Below, piece by piece: positions 35,542-43,573 of a stretch of DNA of 64,000 bases; within the stretch, counting starts at the first letter, position 1; every line of letters begins with the position of its first letter. Under the pieces are notes generated by a model. That model had not been told where the DNA came from and made no database searches. It saw only the letters and a program-made list of their open reading frames with translations. The DNA is from Paraburkholderia bannensis. Its GTDB lineage: Bacteria; Pseudomonadota; Gammaproteobacteria; Burkholderiales; Burkholderiaceae. The stretch spans positions 62,001-126,000 of the forward strand of contig NZ_JACHBW010000020.1 in assembly GCF_014200455.1 (NCBI RefSeq), given 5' to 3'. The translations under genes were made by a program, and so were the position numbers.

Positions 35542-35573
35542 CGGCGCGAGGTCCACCAAAGGACATCGCGCCG
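35542..35573. terminator. Hairpin terminator between convergent genes
   Basis: CGGCGCGAGGTCC and GGACATCGCGCCG form a 13-bp stem with one mismatch and a 6-nt loop. A run of A on its left gives a T-run for minus-strand transcripts, and TTTT follows about 8 nt on its right, so it probably serves both convergent genes. Confidence 0.75.
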
Positions 35574-35604
35574 CGATCGATTTTGTGCCGTGTTGCAGCC
35601 GTGC

Positions 35605-36975
35605 CTAGCCGCCCTGCTTCTCGAAGCGCCTCAGCAATTCATTACCGCGCGAGTTGGCCGAATCGAGCGCCTGTTGCGGCGTCTTGCTGCCCGTCCAGAC
35701 CTGCTCCAGTTCCTCATCCACCACCGTGCGAATCTGCGGCATGTTGCCCAGACGCAGGCCCTTGGTATACGGTAGCGGCGACTTGTTGAGCATCTGTCTG
35801 GTGGCCGTATCCGCGCCCGGATGCGCGGCGTAGAAGCCCTGCTTGCGCGCGAGATCGTAGGCGGCGGTCGTCACAGGCAGATAACCCGTATCCTCGTGCC
35901 ATTTCGCGGCCACGGCGGGCGAACTCAGATACGCAAGAAACTTCGCGACGCCCTTGTAGACCTCGGGATTCTTGCCCGCCAGCACCCACAGGCTCGCCCC
36001 GCCGATGATGGCATTCTGCGGCGCACCCTTCACGCTCGGGTCGTACGGCATCATGCCGGTGCCGAACTGGAATTTTGCGTACTTCTGCACATTCGCAAAC
36101 GCGCCCGACGAGCCCATCATGATCCCGCAATCGCCGCTATAGAATTTGGCCGTCGCCTCGTCCTTGCGCCCCACATAGGTGAACGTGCCGTCCTTCGCCA
36201 TCTTCTGGAGGAAGGCGATATGCGCGACCTGCACGGGCTTGTTGATTTCCAGTTCGGCGTCCGCGCCATCGAAACCGTTATTGCGCGTGGCAATCGGCGC
36301 GGCCTGCCAGGCGCTGTAATTCTCGATCTGGATCCAGCCCTGCCAGCCCGTCGTGAAGCCGCAAGCCAGACCCGCGGCCTTGAGCTTCGCGGCATCGGCG
36401 GCGACTTCGGGCCAGGTTTTCGGCGGGGCGTCGGGATTCAGGCCGGCCTTCCTGAAGGCATCGCGATTGAAGTAAAGCAGCGGCGTGGAGCTATTGAAGG
36501 GCATCGAGACAAGATGACCCGTCCTGGCGTCGCCGTAAAAACTCGCGATGGTCGGCACGAAGGCTTTTTCGTCGAACGGCACGCCCGCGTTCTTCATCAC
36601 GTCGTAGACGGGAACGACAGCCTTCTTCGCCTGCATCAGGGTTGCCGTGCCCACTTCGTACACCTGAAGGATGGCGGGCGCATCGCCGCTGCGATAAGCA
36701 GCAATGCCGGCTGCAAGCGTCTGGTCATAGGTGCCCTTGAAAACCGGCACGATCTTGTACTCGCTTTGCGAGGCGTTGAACTGCTGGGCGATCTCATTCA
36801 CGCGCTCGCCCAGTTCCGATTCCATCGCGTGCCAGAACTGGATTTCGGTAGGCGCGGCCTGCGCCACCTGTGCCGCCTGCATGCCGGATGCGAACAGCAT
36901 CGTGGCGGTCAGGGCGCGCAGCGCGCCCCGCAGCGCATGGCGTGGTTTTATGCGCAACTTCTCGTGCTTTCTCAT
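35605..36975 (-). CDS. ugpB: UgpB-like sn-glycerol-3-phosphate-binding protein
   Basis: A 456-residue periplasmic binding protein of an ABC importer. The signal peptide ends near residue 41 (AAQVAQAA before PTEIQFWHAM). UgpB landmarks include EIQFWHAMESELGERVNEIA, FKGTYDQTLAAGIAAYRSG, IPFNSSTPLLYFN-type MPFNSSTPLLYFNRDAF, CGFTTGWQGWIQIENYSAWQA and FGTGMMPYDPSVKGAPQNAIIGGASLWV. No ugpA, ugpE or ugpC gene lies next to it, so it is an orphan unless its partners are elsewhere in the genome. Glycerol genes lie about 17 kb away at 53-58 kb. Confidence 0.92.
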   Translation of the reverse strand: MRKHEKLRIKPRHALRGALRALTATMLFASGMQAAQVAQAAPTEIQFWHAMESELGERVNEIAQQFNASQSEYKIVPVFKGTYDQTLAAGIAAYRSGDAPAILQVYEVGTATLMQAKKAVVPVYDVMKNAGVPFDEKAFVPTIASFYGDARTGHLVSMPFNSSTPLLYFNRDAFRKAGLNPDAPPKTWPEVAADAAKLKAAGLACGFTTGWQGWIQIENYSAWQAAPIATRNNGFDGADAELEINKPVQVAHIAFLQKMAKDGTFTYVGRKDEATAKFYSGDCGIMMGSSGAFANVQKYAKFQFGTGMMPYDPSVKGAPQNAIIGGASLWVLAGKNPEVYKGVAKFLAYLSSPAVAAKWHEDTGYLPVTTAAYDLARKQGFYAAHPGADTATRQMLNKSPLPYTKGLRLGNMPQIRTVVDEELEQVWTGSKTPQQALDSANSRGNELLRRFEKQGG

Positions 36976-37155
36976 CGGGCTCTCTTCCTGGTCGTGGATC
37001 TCGATACGGGATGGCGAAACACAAAGCTGCGCAAGGTTAGCATAGCGACATGGCGCCCATGTGCTGACGGGTGCCGGCGAGCATTCAGCGGCTTGCCGCG
37101 CCTTTCTCCCTGCGATGCTTGGCGTGTCCGATGCGTTTTGCGCGATCGATCCGCG

Positions 37156-38256
37156 CTATGGCTGATCCTGCACACGCACCACGCGCGTGGCGTGAGTCAA
37201 CGGATCGCGCCACACCAGCGTGGTGCGGTCCACTTCGGCGCGGTCGTGCTGCACGCCGCCGTGAATCAGGAAATAGCTGGTATTGACGTCGTACAGCGAC
37301 GAATCCAGCGTCACACCGTCTACGTCCGCTGCCTGAAGCGCCAGCGAGACGTCGCTCATATTGCGGAAGAAAACTGTCTGACGACGCGCCACGAACGCCT
37401 GCGCCTTAGCCAGCGTCATCTGCGGAATCATGGCGGTGAGCACCTCCGCGCTTGCGGTATTCATGTTGACCGGCGTCGCGTTCGGCAGCACCGTGATGAA
37501 CGGGCGCAATCGCGCGAGCGCCGCCGGCGTATAGCCGGGAATGTCGAGCAGCGCGTCGGTATCGGTCATCAGCAGCGAGGCCGCCTTGCTGTTTGAGTCG
37601 TCGATCTCTTCAAGGCCTGGGTTATCCGTAGAGTTTGCGCCGTCTTCCTGCGCCGACGCCCCTGTCGTGGTCGACGTACTCGACATACTCGACGTCCCTG
37701 CGTTTTCGAAACGCGTAGCCGAATGCGACAGTCCCGCGCGCACGTACAGCGCCGTCTTGCCCGCCAGTTGCCCGTCGACGCCAACCACTTGCAGCAAGCG
37801 CTGAAACGTCTGCAATTGCGTGACATTCACCTCCAGCACGCCAGGCGAGGGATTCGACACGAGGCTACGCAGATTGAAACGCGACTGGGCGTCCTCGACT
37901 GTCCCGCTCAGCCATGTCGATCCAACCTGCGTGCTGTCATCGCTGATCGCGCCGATAAAATCGCTCAAGCGCGTGCGTGCGACCGGCGTACTCCACAAGC
38001 CGCCCAGATACGTGACCGAAGGCAAGGTATCAGCTTCCGAGTGCAGTACGAGCCGGGTCCAGTCGAGCGCGCCGCGCGCGACCCATTGCGCCTGGCCGAG
38101 CAGGCGCTGGTTCTCGACGCGCCGCACCTGCACCTGTTCGCGCCAGAGGATGCCCGACACCAGAATCGCAGACAGCGCCATCACCAGCAGCGCGGTGATG
38201 ATCGCCGCGCCGCCCTCGCGTCGCGTGGCGCGTGCCCTGATTCGTGTACGCCTCAT
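37156..38256 (-). CDS. gspK: GspK, minor pseudopilin of type II secretion
   Basis: A 366-residue pseudopilin. The ATG at 38256 (MRRTRIRARATRREGGAAIITALLVMAL) overlaps the gspJ stop by one base and puts the prepilin site at G-GAAIITALL, where the usual Glu is missing as in many GspK proteins. The globular part has QSRFNLRSLV, the inserted Ser/Thr-rich loop (SSMSSTSTTTGASAQ) and the helix-hairpin-like LLDIPGYTPAALARLRPFITVLPNATPVNMNTAS typical of the family. It would cap the pseudopilus with GspI and GspJ. Last gene of the ccp-gspI-gspJ-gspK unit. Confidence 0.88.
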   Translation of the reverse strand: MRRTRIRARATRREGGAAIITALLVMALSAILVSGILWREQVQVRRVENQRLLGQAQWVARGALDWTRLVLHSEADTLPSVTYLGGLWSTPVARTRLSDFIGAISDDSTQVGSTWLSGTVEDAQSRFNLRSLVSNPSPGVLEVNVTQLQTFQRLLQVVGVDGQLAGKTALYVRAGLSHSATRFENAGTSSMSSTSTTTGASAQEDGANSTDNPGLEEIDDSNSKAASLLMTDTDALLDIPGYTPAALARLRPFITVLPNATPVNMNTASAEVLTAMIPQMTLAKAQAFVARRQTVFFRNMSDVSLALQAADVDGVTLDSSLYDVNTSYFLIHGGVQHDRAEVDRTTLVWRDPLTHATRVVRVQDQP

Positions 38257-38960
38257 CACTCCCCCACCAGAAACGCGCGATTGATGGGCCGCCTGAGCGT
38301 TGGCGCGCTGATGCTCACCTGCAGTCCCGTCACCGCGCGCGGCAGCGGCATGGCGGCAAGCTGCGGGATCGTCAGGTTGTTGTCGTTGCTGGAAATGGCG
38401 CTGCGCACGTCGTCCATCTGCGTCGTCCAGCCTGTCTGCGGCACATACATGCGCACCTGGATCGCACTCACGCCGTCCATGAGCGGCACCGCACTCCACG
38501 CGGCATCTTCGCCTTGGCGCAGCATGCGGCGAAGCTGGCTGAAATTGCCGATGGGCGGCGACGCGTAGCGGATCACGCGGCCATCGGCAACGTGATAGCG
38601 CACGACTTCGAGACGCGGTGCCTGCCCCGATACGGCCGGCCAGGTACGCACGATCTGCAGTCCGGAAGAATCCGCGGCAATTGCACTGCCGCCGGTTTCG
38701 TCGTCGGAGACGGCCAGGCGCGAATCGATGCGCATCTGGTCGAACAGTTCAGCAAAGACGCGCTCATCGGCCATCGAACGCGAGATCGAATCGCGGCCGC
38801 GCGCGATCGCGTCCAGGCCGCGCCACGACAGCACCGCCACCATCGCGAGGATCGCCACCGCCACCAGCAGTTCCAGCAAGGTGAATCCGCGCGAACCTGC
38901 ATATGCACGGCTCACGCCGCCGCGCTCAATGAAGCGTTTATAGCGAACGGTTGATTTCAT
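38256..38960 (-). CDS. gspJ: GspJ, minor pseudopilin of type II secretion
   Basis: A 234-residue pseudopilin. A basic leader is followed by the prepilin-peptidase site G-FTLLELLVAVAILAM and a hydrophobic helix, then a globular domain (WRGLDAIARGRDSISRSMADERVFAELFDQM) typical of GspJ. It overlaps gspI by 23 nt at its start and gspK by one base at its stop, so all three are translationally linked. Confidence 0.88.
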   Translation of the reverse strand: MKSTVRYKRFIERGGVSRAYAGSRGFTLLELLVAVAILAMVAVLSWRGLDAIARGRDSISRSMADERVFAELFDQMRIDSRLAVSDDETGGSAIAADSSGLQIVRTWPAVSGQAPRLEVVRYHVADGRVIRYASPPIGNFSQLRRMLRQGEDAAWSAVPLMDGVSAIQVRMYVPQTGWTTQMDDVRSAISSNDNNLTIPQLAAMPLPRAVTGLQVSISAPTLRRPINRAFLVGE

Positions 38961-39333
38961 CGTCGAACATGGTCATGAGTTGCGCCAGATTGCCCTTGTG
39001 ACCAGGCGTCGTGACCGATATCTGCACGCGCCTGAACAAGGGGTTGGGCGTCGAACTCACGCTTTGCGTGCACAGCAGAGCGAGATTGCCTTGCGAACAA
39101 TCGAACTGCGTCACGCCGGGCGCGGGCCACGTATGCGCCAGACGCAATTGCGCCAGCACGTTGTCCGCGCTCCAGCCCGCCAGCAGGCGCTGATGCAATT
39201 GCGCTTCGCTCGTCGCGAGATTGCCCAGCGCCCGCATCGACGCCGCCAGCGCAACGGCGATGATCGCCAGCGCAACCAGCACCTCGATCATCGTGAAGCC
39301 GCGCGAGTTGTGCTTACTGAGGGTAGCCGTCAT
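38938..39333 (-). CDS. gspI: GspI, minor pseudopilin of type II secretion
   Basis: A 131-residue pseudopilin with the prepilin site G-FTMIEVLVALAIIAVALAA after a 12-residue leader (MTATLSKHNSRG). The domain after it (MRALGNLATSEAQLHQRLLAGWSADNVLAQLRL) matches GspI, the nucleator of the pseudopilus tip. Its ATG lies 20 nt inside the 3' end of the di-heme peroxidase gene, an unusual link between a secretion gene and a redox gene. Confidence 0.88.
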   Translation of the reverse strand: MTATLSKHNSRGFTMIEVLVALAIIAVALAASMRALGNLATSEAQLHQRLLAGWSADNVLAQLRLAHTWPAPGVTQFDCSQGNLALLCTQSVSSTPNPLFRRVQISVTTPGHKGNLAQLMTMFDDEINRSL

Positions 39334-40747
39334 TCAAGGTCTTCAGGAACGCGATGATGTCGTCGATATCCTGCTCCGACATCGCAGGCTTATCGCCGAA
39401 CTTGCGGTCGAATGGCGCATCGGCCACATCGATATTCGCGGCGTATCTCGCGGGTAGATCGTTGTACTTTTGCGGCTTGCCGGATGCATCGCGCGGATAG
39501 ATCCTCTCCGGTGCGATATCGCGCAAGTTGTAGAAGTCCATCACGTGCTTGAGGTCGTGATAGACGCCGTTATGAAAAAACACCTGGCGGTTCGCGACAT
39601 TGCGCAGCGTCGGCGTAAGGAACATGCCGCAATATTGCGTCTGGCTCGCCAGATCCTGGCGATACGGTCCGCAAAGGCCCATGTCGTAGAACCTCGGGTC
39701 CTTGTTCTGCGCCAGTTGCGTATTGCGCGGCACACCCAGGGCTTCGTACTGCGTATCGGTAAAGAGCGGCGGCAGGCCGTCGCGGCCCGGCTGGCTCAAG
39801 TGGCAGCCCGCGCAGTTCGCCTTGTCCTGGTCATTGAACAGACGCAGACCGCGCAATTCCGCCTGACTCAAACGCGCCTTGCCTTCGAGCCAGTCATCGT
39901 ACTTGCTGTCGAACGCGTGAAAAGAGGCATCCTCGATCTGATAGCGGCTGACGGCGGACATCGCCTCGTCCACCAGCATGGCCGAACCCGACTTTACGGC
40001 CGGCCCGAACAGTTTGCGCAGCTTCTCCAGATAGCCGCCGCGCTCAAGCTTATGCGCAACTTCGGCCTCGCTCGTGTTGGCCATTTCCACCGGATTGAAC
40101 AGCGGCCCCATGGCTTGCGCCTGCAAGGTATCGGCGCGGCCATCCCAGAACAGGCCACCTTGCGGCACCATTGCGGGCGCTGCGGGCGCGACGCCCGCAT
40201 TCTTTTGCGCGCGTGTCACGCCTTGCGCCTGTTGTGCGGCATCCGTCAGGCTCGGCGGCGCGACGTCCATATCGGGCGCGTCGGGGCCAATGCTGAAATT
40301 GGCCTGGCGATAAAGATAGGCGAGCGAGGGCGGCGGACGATAGCCCTGTTGCGTCCCATGCGCGCCGCCCAACTGCACCGAAAGCGCATTCGGCGGACCG
40401 TATGAATGCTGCGGGCTATGGCATGACGCGCAGGACTGCCTACCCGAAGCGGACAGCGACTGATCGTAGAAAATCTGCTTGCCGATCTGCGCCAGCAAAC
40501 TCAGCGGCGCGCTCTGCGGTTTCATCAAATGCACCGGATGCGGGTTGACGCCAAACCGATCTTCGAGCATTTCGCCGACAGCCTGCGGCATGCGCTCCGG
40601 ATGGCTAAAGGCATAAGCGCCGCATGCGGCGAATATCAGCAGAGCGGCAAGCGCTCCCCAGAGCACCAGGCGATACCGTGCCCGCCCGGCGGAAGGCCTA
40701 CCGTCCGTGTTCGTGGACGACGCAACAGCATTCAAACGAGAGTTCAT
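39314..40747 (-). CDS. Di-heme cytochrome c peroxidase (CcpA/MauG family)
   Basis: A 477-residue protein anchored by one N-terminal membrane helix (LVLWGALAALLIFAACGAYAF), with the rest periplasmic. Two c-type heme motifs are present: CASCH (residues 106-110) and CAGCH (312-316). GGLFWDGRADTLQAQAMGPLFNPVEM and FLTPTLRNVANRQVFFHNGVYHDLKHVMDFYN are standard for this family. Members reduce hydrogen peroxide or, as MauG, oxidise a partner protein. It is the first gene of a unit with gspI, gspJ and gspK and overlaps gspI by 20 nt. Partner and substrate are unknown. Confidence 0.9.
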   Translation of the reverse strand: MNSRLNAVASSTNTDGRPSAGRARYRLVLWGALAALLIFAACGAYAFSHPERMPQAVGEMLEDRFGVNPHPVHLMKPQSAPLSLLAQIGKQIFYDQSLSASGRQSCASCHSPQHSYGPPNALSVQLGGAHGTQQGYRPPPSLAYLYRQANFSIGPDAPDMDVAPPSLTDAAQQAQGVTRAQKNAGVAPAAPAMVPQGGLFWDGRADTLQAQAMGPLFNPVEMANTSEAEVAHKLERGGYLEKLRKLFGPAVKSGSAMLVDEAMSAVSRYQIEDASFHAFDSKYDDWLEGKARLSQAELRGLRLFNDQDKANCAGCHLSQPGRDGLPPLFTDTQYEALGVPRNTQLAQNKDPRFYDMGLCGPYRQDLASQTQYCGMFLTPTLRNVANRQVFFHNGVYHDLKHVMDFYNLRDIAPERIYPRDASGKPQKYNDLPARYAANIDVADAPFDRKFGDKPAMSEQDIDDIIAFLKTLNDGYPQ

Positions 40748-40790
40748 GGTGACGACAGCAAGAAATTAGCGCGGAACCCAACGACAAATC

Positions 40791-40813
40791 GAGCCAGCGC
40801 GTGACGCTGGCTC
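40791..40813 (-). terminator. Hairpin after the phosphoesterase gene
   Basis: GAGCCAGCG and CGCTGGCTC form a 9-bp stem with a 5-nt loop about 95 nt downstream of the phosphoesterase stop and 44 nt before the peroxidase start. The T-run that follows on the minus strand is weak (GATTTGTC), so termination may be partial. Confidence 0.5.
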
Positions 40814-40860
40814 GTCGGCAAGACTTCGGTTCGGAGGGGGCCTCGCAAGCACGCATCGAT

Positions 40861-40894
40861 CAGACGAATCAAGCAGACGAATCGAGCAGACGAG
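40861..40894. repeat. Short 13-bp tandem repeat
   Basis: CAGACGAATCAAG and CAGACGAATCGAG are adjacent and are followed by the partial unit CAGACGAG, in the gap downstream of the phosphoesterase gene. Confidence 0.7.
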
Positions 40895-40907
40895 AACCCC
40901 AGTGCCG

Positions 40908-42635
40908 CTAGTTGGTGACCGATATGGCTGGCGCCGATGACAGTTTGGTCCCGAGGCTCGAATCGAGGTACAACACGGAGTTATTGCCGCTGCCGCTGAA
41001 GTTGAACATGTTCAGAATGCTGCCCGCCGACGCATCGAACGAGCCGCTGCCGATACGCGTGCCGCCCAGCCAGTTATCCTCGATGAAGCGCGTAATCGAG
41101 GCCTGCGTGATGGCCGTGCTGTCCACGTAATTGCTCTTCGCCCACGGCGAGATCACGATGAACGGCGTGCGCGTGCCCGGGCCGCAACGACCATTGACAG
41201 GCGAGCCGGTGACGCCGATCGGCGCCGTGCCCGTACCGCAGGTGCTCGTGCCGTTGAGGTAATCGTTGGTCGAGTACGAGGCGCTCGTCGGCGTGATGTA
41301 CTGGTGGTCGTACCAGCCGTCTGAATCGTCATAGGCAATGATGACCGCCGTGTTCTTCCAGTCGGGCTGCTCTTCCAGGAAGTTCACCACATTGGTGACG
41401 AATGACTGCTCGTCGAGCGGGTCTGAATTGCCCGGGTGGGCATCCTGTACCGCAGGCGCCTTCAGGAAGCTCACGGACGGGAAGTTGCCCGCCTTCACCG
41501 CCGTATAGAAGTCGTTGATGTCGTACTGGTGATGAACCGGCGTCGACGTGCTGTCCTTCGGCTCGGTATAGCCGATGTAGGCCGTCGAAGTCGGACGCGT
41601 ATGCGCCGGGTTCGACGTCGTCGTGTAGTACTGGAACCATGCGTGGTGCGGCACGTAGTCAACCACGCTCGAATTCAGCACCGACGAATAGGTGCTGCGC
41701 TTGCAGCCCGTCGTGCCGTTCGCGTTGGTCGTCGCCAGGTTGAAGCCGCCCATGAAGCCGCCCCACGTAATGCCCGCCGAATTCAACAGATCGCCGATGT
41801 TCCTGTTCGACGAACTCATGGCCGCCGTGACGGTGCTGGTGCTGTCGTTCGAGATCGTGCACGCGTCGTTGGTGGGGTCCAGGTCGCCGATCAGCGAGAA
41901 GCCGTCCGCACCGTCCGCAATCGCCTGGGTACTCGGCGAGGTGCCGCTGGAAATGGTCGTGCTGTTGGTGCTGGTGCCGGTCGTGAGGGTGACGCCATTG
42001 GTCTGGCCGGAGATCACTTCCAGCGCGCCCGGCGTGGACGGACCGAACGTGCCCGTATAGGCGTTGTCGTTCATGGCGAAGTGCTGCGCGTAATTCCACA
42101 TCGCCGTGACGGTGTTGCCGTCGAAATAGCCCATCACCATGCCCTTCGTGTCGAACACGCCGGAGCCCGTGGTGGTGGCCTTACCCGTGTAATAGGCGAA
42201 CTCGTCCATCGCGCCATTGTCTTCAGCCTCTTGTTCCGGGCTGTAGTTATGGTTCTGCGAAGCGGTGTTGGCCTGCGCGCGGTCGATCCGGAACGGTTCG
42301 AGATAAGCCGCCGTGATGCCCGAGATCGAGAGGTTGGTGGCGTTGGTGGAATTCGGGTTGGCGGTGAGCAGCGCGGTCGTCAGGCCGTTGACGCTCGGCG
42401 TGTCCGAAGCCGCCGTGAAGGCAGGCTCGCCGGACGGATTGTCCGCATTCGGATAGGTCCCGAAGTAATGATCGAACGACTCGTTTTCGCCGTAAATCAC
42501 CACAAGGTGCTTGATCGGCGTGGCAGTGGTGAGCGCATCCTGCGCGCTGACCGTGCTAGTGGTGTTGCTGCCGCAAGCGGCTAGCCAGTTTGCAGTGGCA
42601 GCCAGTGCTATGGCTGTCCAGACGGTACGACGCAT
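40908..42635 (-). CDS. Secreted phosphoesterase lipoprotein (acid phosphatase/phospholipase C family)
   Basis: A 575-residue protein. The ATG at 42635 (MRRTVWTAIALAATANWLAACGSN) follows AAGGGG and gives a lipoprotein signal with the lipobox LAAC; a longer frame upstream has no such features. The catalytic domain opens IKHLVVIYGENESFDHYFGTYPNAD, the first metal site of the family, and continues FSLIGDLDPTNDACT, HHAWFQYY, FLKAPAVQDAHPGNSDPLDEQSFV and IIAYDDSDGWYDHQY, the second metal site. It is rich in Ser, Thr and Asn. It would release phosphate outside the inner membrane. The di-heme peroxidase and gsp genes lie immediately downstream, so it is a candidate secretion cargo. Confidence 0.9.
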   Translation of the reverse strand: MRRTVWTAIALAATANWLAACGSNTTSTVSAQDALTTATPIKHLVVIYGENESFDHYFGTYPNADNPSGEPAFTAASDTPSVNGLTTALLTANPNSTNATNLSISGITAAYLEPFRIDRAQANTASQNHNYSPEQEAEDNGAMDEFAYYTGKATTTGSGVFDTKGMVMGYFDGNTVTAMWNYAQHFAMNDNAYTGTFGPSTPGALEVISGQTNGVTLTTGTSTNSTTISSGTSPSTQAIADGADGFSLIGDLDPTNDACTISNDSTSTVTAAMSSSNRNIGDLLNSAGITWGGFMGGFNLATTNANGTTGCKRSTYSSVLNSSVVDYVPHHAWFQYYTTTSNPAHTRPTSTAYIGYTEPKDSTSTPVHHQYDINDFYTAVKAGNFPSVSFLKAPAVQDAHPGNSDPLDEQSFVTNVVNFLEEQPDWKNTAVIIAYDDSDGWYDHQYITPTSASYSTNDYLNGTSTCGTGTAPIGVTGSPVNGRCGPGTRTPFIVISPWAKSNYVDSTAITQASITRFIEDNWLGGTRIGSGSFDASAGSILNMFNFSGSGNNSVLYLDSSLGTKLSSAPAISVTN

Positions 42636-42924
42636 CACAATCCCCTTCTTTTGACGTAGATGTTTTTGTGTTGCCATTGCTTCGCTTTTCTCCGGCGTCG
42701 GAATCATGCAATCGCAATGTGACGTCGTAACATTGGGCACATTTCAGCACCTTTCCTTTTTTATTTCAAAATCTTGCATGGCTTTATTTTGTTATTCGCA
42801 TAACGAAACAATAATTGGAAACCAAAAAAATTCATATATTTGCGCAATACTTCCATGACCACTGATATCAAGCGTATGCGCCGCGATTGCACAGACGCAC
42901 AACGACCGGACCGGCCGGAAGCCG

Positions 42925-43191
42925 ATGGAGAAAAACGTGAAATTCAAGGCCATTATCGCGCTCGTTCTGCTGGGCTGCGCCTCGGCAGGGGCGCTCGCCC
43001 AGCAGTACGATGGCGGTCCCGATACCGCTTCGGGCAAGCCTGCTCGCCCGCCTTGCGGCGATCCGCCGCCGGGGCCGCCGCCTTCGCATGCGCCGTCTGG
43101 AGATCATGCGCCGCCGCCCATGAGCGGGTCCGTGCCGCCGCAACATCCGTACGGCCCACCACCCGATGGACCGCCGCCGGACTGCCATTAA
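42925..43191 (+). CDS. Small secreted proline-rich protein
   Basis: An 88-residue protein: a signal peptide (KFKAIIALVLLGCASAGALA, cut before QQYDGG) and a mature part dominated by Pro, Gly, His and Asp (CGDPPPGPPPSHAPSGDHAPPPMSG, ending PPPDGPPPDCH, with two Cys). An alternative GTG start at 42937 has a better-spaced GGAG. It lies between the phosphoesterase gene and gspD on the plus strand. No family recognised; the His-rich tail could bind metal, but that is a guess. Confidence 0.7.
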   Translation: MEKNVKFKAIIALVLLGCASAGALAQQYDGGPDTASGKPARPPCGDPPPGPPPSHAPSGDHAPPPMSGSVPPQHPYGPPPDGPPPDCH

Positions 43192-43573
43192 CTGGAGGCC
43201 TCAAGCAGAAAAACCACGCGCTGCGGCCGGCGGGCGGATGACGCCGACCGGGCGCAATACGTCTTTCGCCGCGCGCGTTTCATTACCATTCCTATCCCGC
43301 TCGACGCACTACCGCAATGATTGATAAAGCGAAACGAATCCGGCTTTGCAAGATTTGTTAATCCAGGACTCGTTGATCGTCACTTGTACGTCTTGTTGAA
43401 AAAATAGACTGCGACGCTTGAGCGAAATCAGCGCATTGAGTCGATCAATCCAGCATGTCCATCTAGCGCTCAAGCATAGCGATTCCTCTGACTGCCGGTT
43501 TTCCCGGCAGCGATACCCGCGCGCCCCTATCGCCTTTCGGCGAGATATGTCGTCCCGCACAGCCAACGCAACA
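43192..43573. other. Gap upstream of gspD
   Basis: About 380 nt. The gspD frame stays open upstream to 43418, and ATGs at 43418 and 43547 are possible but yield non-signal-like N-termini. The AT-richer stretch at 43310-43420 probably carries the gspD promoter; no clear -35/-10 pair is seen. No separate gene found. Confidence 0.45.
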
